Shown here piece by piece: positions 59,184 to 64,000 of a stretch of DNA of 64,000 nt. The notes beneath the pieces were generated by a model. It worked only from the letters and a program-made list of their open reading frames with translations. It searched no databases and was not told the DNA's origin. Both the position numbers and the translations under genes were made by a program. Each line of letters begins with the position of its first letter. The first letter of the stretch is position 1. Origin of the DNA: Ancylomarina subtilis (lineage in GTDB: Bacteria > Bacteroidota > Bacteroidia > Bacteroidales > Marinifilaceae). The stretch covers positions 186,001 to 250,000 of the forward strand of contig NZ_SHKN01000001.1 of NCBI RefSeq assembly GCF_004217115.1, in the 5' to 3' direction.

Positions 59184-59663
59184 ATGAAAAAGATAGACAG
59201 TTTTGCAGTTGATCATGACAGATTAAAACGAGGCATTTATGTCTCTCGAAAAGACAAGGTAGGCAATGAAGTGCTAACCAGTTTTGATATCCGAACAAAG
59301 TTGCCAAATCAGGAGCCGGCAATGGAGATTGAGGCCATGCACACGATGGAGCACTTGTGTGCAACATTCTTAAGAAACCATGATGCTTGGGCTAAAAAAA
59401 CCATTTATTTCGGACCGATGGGATGTCGTACAGGTTTTTATATGATATTCCATGGCGATTTGATTTCGGAGGATGTGGTTGATGTGATTAAAGAGATGTT
59501 TCAATTTATGTCCGATTTTAATGAAAAAATTCCAGGGGCTGATAAAATTGAATGTGGAAATTATAAAAGTCACGATTTAGAAGGGGCGAGAGAAGAAGCA
59601 AAGAAATTCAATGATGAAGTTTTAGATCATCTCACGGAGGAAAATTTAAATTACCCTCAATAA
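59184..59663 (+). CDS. luxS: S-ribosylhomocysteine lyase LuxS
   Basis: Cleaves S-ribosylhomocysteine to homocysteine and DPD, the precursor of the AI-2 signal. The 159-residue enzyme has metal ligands His53 and His57 in HTMEH, Cys124 in IECGNY, and the catalytic Cys81 in GPMGCRTGFY. All key residues are present, so the enzyme should be active. A TTG nine bases upstream is a possible alternative start, but the ATG at 59184 matches the family. With mtnN it forms the two-step Pfs-LuxS branch of the activated methyl cycle. AI-2 release could be metabolic rather than signalling. Confidence 0.97.
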   Translation: MKKIDSFAVDHDRLKRGIYVSRKDKVGNEVLTSFDIRTKLPNQEPAMEIEAMHTMEHLCATFLRNHDAWAKKTIYFGPMGCRTGFYMIFHGDLISEDVVDVIKEMFQFMSDFNEKIPGADKIECGNYKSHDLEGAREEAKKFNDEVLDHLTEENLNYPQ

Positions 59664-59694
59664 AAAAAAGCTACCATTTAGGTAGCTTTTTTTG
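59664..59694 (+). terminator. Terminator of mtnN-luxS
   Basis: AAAAGCTACC pairs with GGTAGCTTTT around ATTTA and runs into seven T. It lies immediately behind the luxS stop and may also serve the convergent gene ending at 59712. Confidence 0.92.
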
Positions 59695-59711
59695 TTAAGG
59701 TGCTTTTTAGC

Positions 59712-61676
59712 CTATTGATTCATCATCTCATTAGGAAGTTCAATATTTTGATGCGCCCTTATAATGGGCTCAAACTTGTGTGATTTAATCTTAAAATCAG
59801 GTGCGTAATTGATAACGTGAAGTCCTTTGTTTTCGAAACCTCCCCAAGCATTCACACTTTTAATAGAATAGTTTGATTGTATCAATTCAATGTCTTTTAT
59901 TTCATTCAGGTGATCGAAAAATCGATGTCCGAATCGTTTTATAGCCGTTGAGAAGTACAGAGTGAAATCATATGCTCTGAAAGAATAATCATTGGGTTCA
60001 CAGCTGAACTCATATCTGAAACGATCGATAAAATTGTTGACTTTCTCCGATTCATAATCAATGAAGTAGGGGGAAAGGATCAGTGTGTTAAGTTCGAACA
60101 GATTGCTTGGATCCATACTGCTGTAGCGTTGCCACGATGGGAAACCGATCAGTTGAATTGGATATGATTTGCCAAGAATTTTCAAATTGGTCAAGAAACT
60201 TTCAACTACAGCAGGTTTGGATGAAGGGATAACAATAATGTTTTCCTGGGTTTTACTCAAAAGATGTTCCAAGCCTAAATTACCGTAGTCTTCAAACGAA
60301 AGTTTACTGTAAGTCAGGTTTGTGTATTGCCAGTATTTTCCGTTTTCAAACAATTGCTGTTCAATATCTCGAACCAATTTGTACTCTTCCAGTTCTTTGT
60401 AGTTTTTACTGTGGACAATTACAATGTTTTTATTTTCCTTATCTGCCATCAGGTGATTGAAGATGTTATCACATAACGATTCTGTAGATGTGTTCAATTG
60501 AAATACAAAAGGATTGTTGTGCAATTGCGCATTTCTTGATGAAAGAGGTGAAATAATCGGAATCTGATTTTCCTGAGCGTATTCCGCTACAAGATCAAAT
60601 GTATGTGAATATACAGGGCCTAAAATCAGATCGAGTTTTAAAGGGCCTAAGTTATTCAGCGTTTGACGAACCGTTGATTGTTTTTTCTCTGTGTCAAATA
60701 CATGCAGATTGATTTCCAAGCCTTGTTTCTTTAAGTCTTCAACTGCTAATAAAACACCTTGATACAGGCGGATAAAATCTCGTGATTTAGGATAAACCGT
60801 TTCGGGTTCCTTGCGAGTCATTATCTTTAGGGTATCCTGATATGAAATTTCCCAGTTTAACGAATCGTTAAGAGCAGCATAAAGAGGAAGAAACAGAGCG
60901 ATATCAATTTTAGACTGAACTGTCGTGTCTATCGAATATTCCTTGAATATTTGGTTGTAGTCTGTTGCCTGTCTGATTCCGTCTGTTGTTGCAACTTCAA
61001 CCTCTTCAACAGGGGTAATCTGTTTGGCATTTTTGGGCAGATTCACGATAGTACCCGAAGCAATATTTCTGAATGACCGGATATGAGGATTTAACCTGCG
61101 AAAGGCTCTTTTCTTTATATCGAATTTTAGAAGAATATCTGCTTCAGAGTCACTTGCTTTTACCTTGTATGTGTTTTTCTTTTTCTCAGTAACCTGAGTG
61201 TTGGCCTGCTTTTTAACTTTAAGGATAGTGCCAACAGCTAGCTTATTATTTATACCAATTTCAGGATTGTCAGCTTTTAGATTCTCGACAGTCTGATTGA
61301 ATTTTTTTGATAAGGAATAGAGTGTGTCTCCTTTTTGAATAACGTAGTAAAAATATTTAGGTTGCTCTTTTTTTTGTGGCTTGTCCGCTTTTATTAAACT
61401 GTCAGATTGAACAAAAGGAATTCGGAGGATTTCATTTAAATCCAGGTTGTGATTTTTCTTTCGATTGATTTCCATGACATCCTTCATGCTAACCCCATAG
61501 GCTTTACAGATAGAAAACAGGGTTTGTTTTTCGCGTACGATGTGCAGGTAATAGAATTTACCTGCCACTACGACTTTTTCGTTAGAACGAACAATGTCGT
61601 TTGATTGTGAATAAGCATCGAAAGTAGCTCCGGAAAGGAGTAAAAGAATGATGAGTTTTTGGATGAAATATCTCAT
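59712..61676 (-). CDS. LysM repeat protein fused to a periplasmic-binding-protein-like domain
   Basis: Envelope protein of 654 residues with a signal peptide (1-23, ...FDAYS-QSN). Three LysM-like modules follow: about 35-82 (HIVREKQTLFSICKAYGVS), 110-155 (YVIQKGDTLYSLSKKFNQT, the best match) and 168-214 (YKVKASDSEADILLKFDIK, weaker). They should bind peptidoglycan. From about 258 to the end is a type I substrate-binding-like domain: IALFLPLYAALNDSL, LILGPVYSHTFDLVAEYAQENQIPIISPLSS and VIVHSKNYKELEEY. No transporter genes are adjacent. It could be a wall-anchored sensor or an LpoA-like scaffold; this is inferred from the domains. Such LysM/receptor fusions are common in Bacteroidota. Confidence 0.85.
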   Translation of the reverse strand: MRYFIQKLIILLLLSGATFDAYSQSNDIVRSNEKVVVAGKFYYLHIVREKQTLFSICKAYGVSMKDVMEINRKKNHNLDLNEILRIPFVQSDSLIKADKPQKKEQPKYFYYVIQKGDTLYSLSKKFNQTVENLKADNPEIGINNKLAVGTILKVKKQANTQVTEKKKNTYKVKASDSEADILLKFDIKKRAFRRLNPHIRSFRNIASGTIVNLPKNAKQITPVEEVEVATTDGIRQATDYNQIFKEYSIDTTVQSKIDIALFLPLYAALNDSLNWEISYQDTLKIMTRKEPETVYPKSRDFIRLYQGVLLAVEDLKKQGLEINLHVFDTEKKQSTVRQTLNNLGPLKLDLILGPVYSHTFDLVAEYAQENQIPIISPLSSRNAQLHNNPFVFQLNTSTESLCDNIFNHLMADKENKNIVIVHSKNYKELEEYKLVRDIEQQLFENGKYWQYTNLTYSKLSFEDYGNLGLEHLLSKTQENIIVIPSSKPAVVESFLTNLKILGKSYPIQLIGFPSWQRYSSMDPSNLFELNTLILSPYFIDYESEKVNNFIDRFRYEFSCEPNDYSFRAYDFTLYFSTAIKRFGHRFFDHLNEIKDIELIQSNYSIKSVNAWGGFENKGLHVINYAPDFKIKSHKFEPIIRAHQNIELPNEMMNQ

Positions 61677-61897
61677 TAACTAATTATTTTTCAGGGTTTT
61701 GATGTTTGATAAGAACATTAACAAAAATAAGAAACAAAGTTTATAAAACAATCATGTGATTCACATTAGCTAAGGGAATTTAGTTTATTTTAAGATTTGT
61801 GTTTTCAATCTGTTAGAAATGAAATTATTAGCAAGATCATTTCGTCTGTGGAATTCGTCATAATTTTTTTGAAGATCTTGGTAGAGAAGAATAAGAC

Positions 61898-61930
61898 ATA
61901 AGAAAAGCGATGAGAAAACTCATCGCTTTA
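61898..61930 (-). terminator. Terminator of the M13 peptidase gene
   Basis: AAAGCGATGAG and CTCATCGCTTT, perfect 11-base arms around AAAA; the minus-strand exit reads TTCTTATG. It lies 26 bp past the stop codon at 61956. Confidence 0.88.
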
Positions 61931-61955
61931 TGATATACTCACATTATGTGATTTA

Positions 61956-64000
61956 TTACCAAATTTTGGCTCTTTGCTCTTCGTTGCGATACAAAGGATC
62001 GTTTTCGTTGATTTCAAAAGCGGTATAGAATTCAGGAATATTGAACAAGCCTCCGTTTACGCGGTAACGTCCTGGTGAGTGAACATCTTCTTGAATCAAT
62101 TTTCTCAAATATTTGTCTCTAACGTTACCTCTCCAAACTTTAGAGTATGAAAGGAAGAAGCGCTGCATGTTGTTGAAACCGTCAATGTCTGCTGGTTGTT
62201 TGTCTTTTAAAGTCATTTTGTAGGCTTCCAAAGCAACAGTTAATCCACCGTAATCAGCAATGTTTTCTCCCAGAGTTAATTTTCCATTCACACTTAAGTC
62301 ATCAAAAGCTTTAAATCCATTGAACTGATCAACCAATTTTTGAGCTCTGGCATTGAATTTCTCAGTATCTTCCGGAGTCCACCAGTCTTTCATATTACCT
62401 TCTTTGTCGAAACGACGACCCGAATCATCAAATCCGTGAGTCATTTCGTGACCAATAACAACACCAATAGCACCATAGTTAACAGCATCATCACCGTTCA
62501 TATAGAAAAATGGAGGCTGAAGGATTGCTGCAGGGAAAACCACTTCGTTTAGCATTGGGTGGTAGTATGCATTCACAGTTTGTGGTGTCATACCCCATTT
62601 TTTAGTATCGATAGGCTCGCCCAATTTGGCAATATTCTTAGCCACTTCAAAACGAGCAGCACGCCATGCGTTTTGAATATATGAGTCAGTACCTACTTCT
62701 AATTTTGAGTAATCTTCCCATTTTTCAGGATAACCAATCTTCACACCGAAAGCATCAAGTTTAGCCAATGCTTCTTTTCTGGTTTCATCACTCATCCACT
62801 CCAATTTCTCAATTCTTCCGCGTAAAGCAATCTTCAGGTTGTTTACCAACTCGTCCATTCTAACTTTAGCTTCAGGTGGGAAATACTTTTCTACGTAAAG
62901 TTGACCAACGGCTTCACCCAGAACAGAACCTGTTGCATTTGACATACGTCTCCAGCGTGGTTGTTGCTCAGTAGCACCAGTTAATGTTGTGCCATAGAAA
63001 GCAAACTGTACTTTTTCAAGCTCAGTTGACACTTTTGAAGCAGAGCCATTCAATACTTTCCACTTTAGGTATAATTTGATGTCTTCCATTTTCTCATCCT
63101 TCAACATTTGGTTAAGTTCCTTCATGTATCGAGGGTGAGTGGTGATAACATATTCCTTGATATCTGCGCCCATATCTTTGAAGTAGGTTGCCCAATCGAA
63201 GTTAGGATACTCACTCATTAAGGTTGCAACAGATTTAGGATTATACATTGCTGGATAATTTCTGTTCTCTAAACGCGTGTTGAACTTTTCAGCCATACGT
63301 GTTTCAAATCTCATGATTGTTTCTGCATTTTTCTTCGCAAGAGCAGCATCCTCACCAATCATTTCAAACATTTTTGTCATGTACTTTACAAACTCAACAC
63401 GAATGTTTGCGCTGGTTTCATTGTCAGCGGTGTAATAGTCACGATCTGACAGGGATAGACCATCTTCAGAAAGGTACATTCTGTTTACAGTCGTGTTTTT
63501 CATATCCTGATCAACACCAGCACCAAATAGTGCGCTAACACCCATTTTGTGAAGGTGAATCAACTCGTTGCGCAGGTCTGTTGCGTTTTTTACTGCAGCA
63601 ATTTTTTCGAATTCAGGAAATAAAGGCTTTAATCCTACTTCATTGATTTTTACAGTATCCATGGCAGTTGCATAGAAATCCTGAATTTTCTTTAAATTAC
63701 TTCCTTCAGGAGCATTTTCAGTTTTTGCAGCTTCTTCCATTAAGTTATGAACCGCTTCGTTAGCACTTTCTCCTAAGATATCGAAAGCACCATAACGGCT
63801 TTTATCTGCAGGAATTGGCGTATTTTTCATCCATGTTCCGTTTGCATATTCGAAGAAATCGACACCTGGTTTCACCGCCAGGTTCATATCTTCTTTCTTT
63901 AGAATACCATGACCTATGGTTTCCTTTTGTGCACAGCCAGATAAAACGCTGATTGCTAAGCTTAAGCCAAGAATGGTTTGGCTTGTTTTGTTTAAGTTCA
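61956..64000 (-). CDS. M13 family zinc metallopeptidase lipoprotein (PepO/neprilysin-like), start just outside the window
   Basis: Neprilysin-type endopeptidase. The frame stays open to the right edge. The last complete codons encode NLNKTSQTILGLSLAISVLSGC-AQKE, a lipoprotein signal with its Cys in LSGC, and the two outermost bases read TG on the minus strand, so a start codon ATG missing only its first base is likely. The mature protein has VDFFEYANGTWMKNTPIP, NAYYHPMLNEVVFPAAILQPPFF, zinc motif HEMTH (in GHEMTHGFDDSGRRFD), third ligand in GENIADYGGL, and the C-terminal VNGGLFNIPEFYTAFEI. It would cut short peptides in the periplasm. Complete length is about 682 residues. Confidence 0.93.
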   Translation of the reverse strand, partial: NLNKTSQTILGLSLAISVLSGCAQKETIGHGILKKEDMNLAVKPGVDFFEYANGTWMKNTPIPADKSRYGAFDILGESANEAVHNLMEEAAKTENAPEGSNLKKIQDFYATAMDTVKINEVGLKPLFPEFEKIAAVKNATDLRNELIHLHKMGVSALFGAGVDQDMKNTTVNRMYLSEDGLSLSDRDYYTADNETSANIRVEFVKYMTKMFEMIGEDAALAKKNAETIMRFETRMAEKFNTRLENRNYPAMYNPKSVATLMSEYPNFDWATYFKDMGADIKEYVITTHPRYMKELNQMLKDEKMEDIKLYLKWKVLNGSASKVSTELEKVQFAFYGTTLTGATEQQPRWRRMSNATGSVLGEAVGQLYVEKYFPPEAKVRMDELVNNLKIALRGRIEKLEWMSDETRKEALAKLDAFGVKIGYPEKWEDYSKLEVGTDSYIQNAWRAARFEVAKNIAKLGEPIDTKKWGMTPQTVNAYYHPMLNEVVFPAAILQPPFFYMNGDDAVNYGAIGVVIGHEMTHGFDDSGRRFDKEGNMKDWWTPEDTEKFNARAQKLVDQFNGFKAFDDLSVNGKLTLGENIADYGGLTVALEAYKMTLKDKQPADIDGFNNMQRFFLSYSKVWRGNVRDKYLRKLIQEDVHSPGRYRVNGGLFNIPEFYTAFEINENDPLYRNEEQRAKIW

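Overview
The window is a gene-dense, AT-rich piece of chromosome from a member of the phylum Bacteroidota, probably class Bacteroidia and close to the marine, facultatively anaerobic Marinilabiliales/Marinifilaceae. The phylum call rests on several features. Promoters fit the Bacteroidota sigma pattern TTTG-N19-TAnnTTTG (best example upstream of rpsF). Purine-rich ribosome binding sites are scarce. There is an outer-membrane beta-barrel TonB receptor with a carboxypeptidase-like N-terminal domain, LytS/LytTR signalling, and linkage such as DUF6913-dapA. The family-level placement is inference. I saw no rRNA, tRNA, CRISPR array, insertion sequence or prophage; this is ordinary chromosome with a few specialised loci.

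Layout. 1-9.4 kb: beta-carbonic anhydrase, YwbE, DUF1697, a secreted C69 dipeptidase, a small secreted protein with a structured 5' leader, a LytS / pseudo-kinase / LytTR signalling operon and a secreted helical-repeat protein. 9.6-10.8 kb: rpsF-rpsR-rplI. 11-17 kb: universal stress protein, cysE-cysK preceded by a poly-cysteine leader peptide, and the modABC molybdate transporter. 17.5-26.5 kb: membrane proteins, a TonB-dependent receptor with a 22-bp palindrome at its start, the ovothiol enzyme OvoA, GtrA and a saccharopine-dehydrogenase-like enzyme. 26.7-33.3 kb: a four-domain CoA-disulfide reductase/rhodanese/TusA/DsrE protein, then an operon of two ferredoxin-containing MinD-like ATPases, two NifX-like proteins, a DUF5320 protein, a thioesterase and a DUF134 regulator. 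Its promoter is flanked by two identical palindromes. 33.5-46 kb: HAD phosphatase, GlcD/GlcF-type oxidoreductase, pta-ackA, lipid A acyltransferase, aroC and an M3 peptidase. 46.4-52 kb: a surface-glycan block with two CDP-glycerol transferase-like proteins, a HIT-cytidylyltransferase fusion, UDP-glucuronate decarboxylase and a lipopolysaccharide-kinase-like protein. 52-64 kb: free methionine sulfoxide reductase, LpoB-type lipoproteins, dapA, pdxH, mtnN-luxS, a LysM/receptor protein and an M13 peptidase. The M13 gene lacks only the first base of its probable start codon at the right edge.

Themes. Sulfur and thiol chemistry recurs: cysteine synthesis under a probable cysteine attenuator, ovothiol synthesis, CoA/persulfide handling, free methionine sulfoxide repair, and the activated methyl cycle ending in LuxS. 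A second theme is metal-cofactor handling: molybdate uptake, plus a NifX/MinD/DUF134 cluster with no nitrogenase genes nearby. A third is the cell envelope: glycerol-phosphate-type polymer, lipid A acylation and LpoB-like lipoproteins.

The most notable unexplained items are the poly-Cys leader upstream of cysE (14151-14258), the double-palindrome promoter of the DUF134 operon (33277-33325), a bipartite inverted repeat inside that operon (32171-32300), the perfect 22-bp palindrome before the TonB receptor gene (21573-21594), and a LytS paralogue that has lost both its phosphoacceptor histidine and its N-box asparagine (5614-6657).
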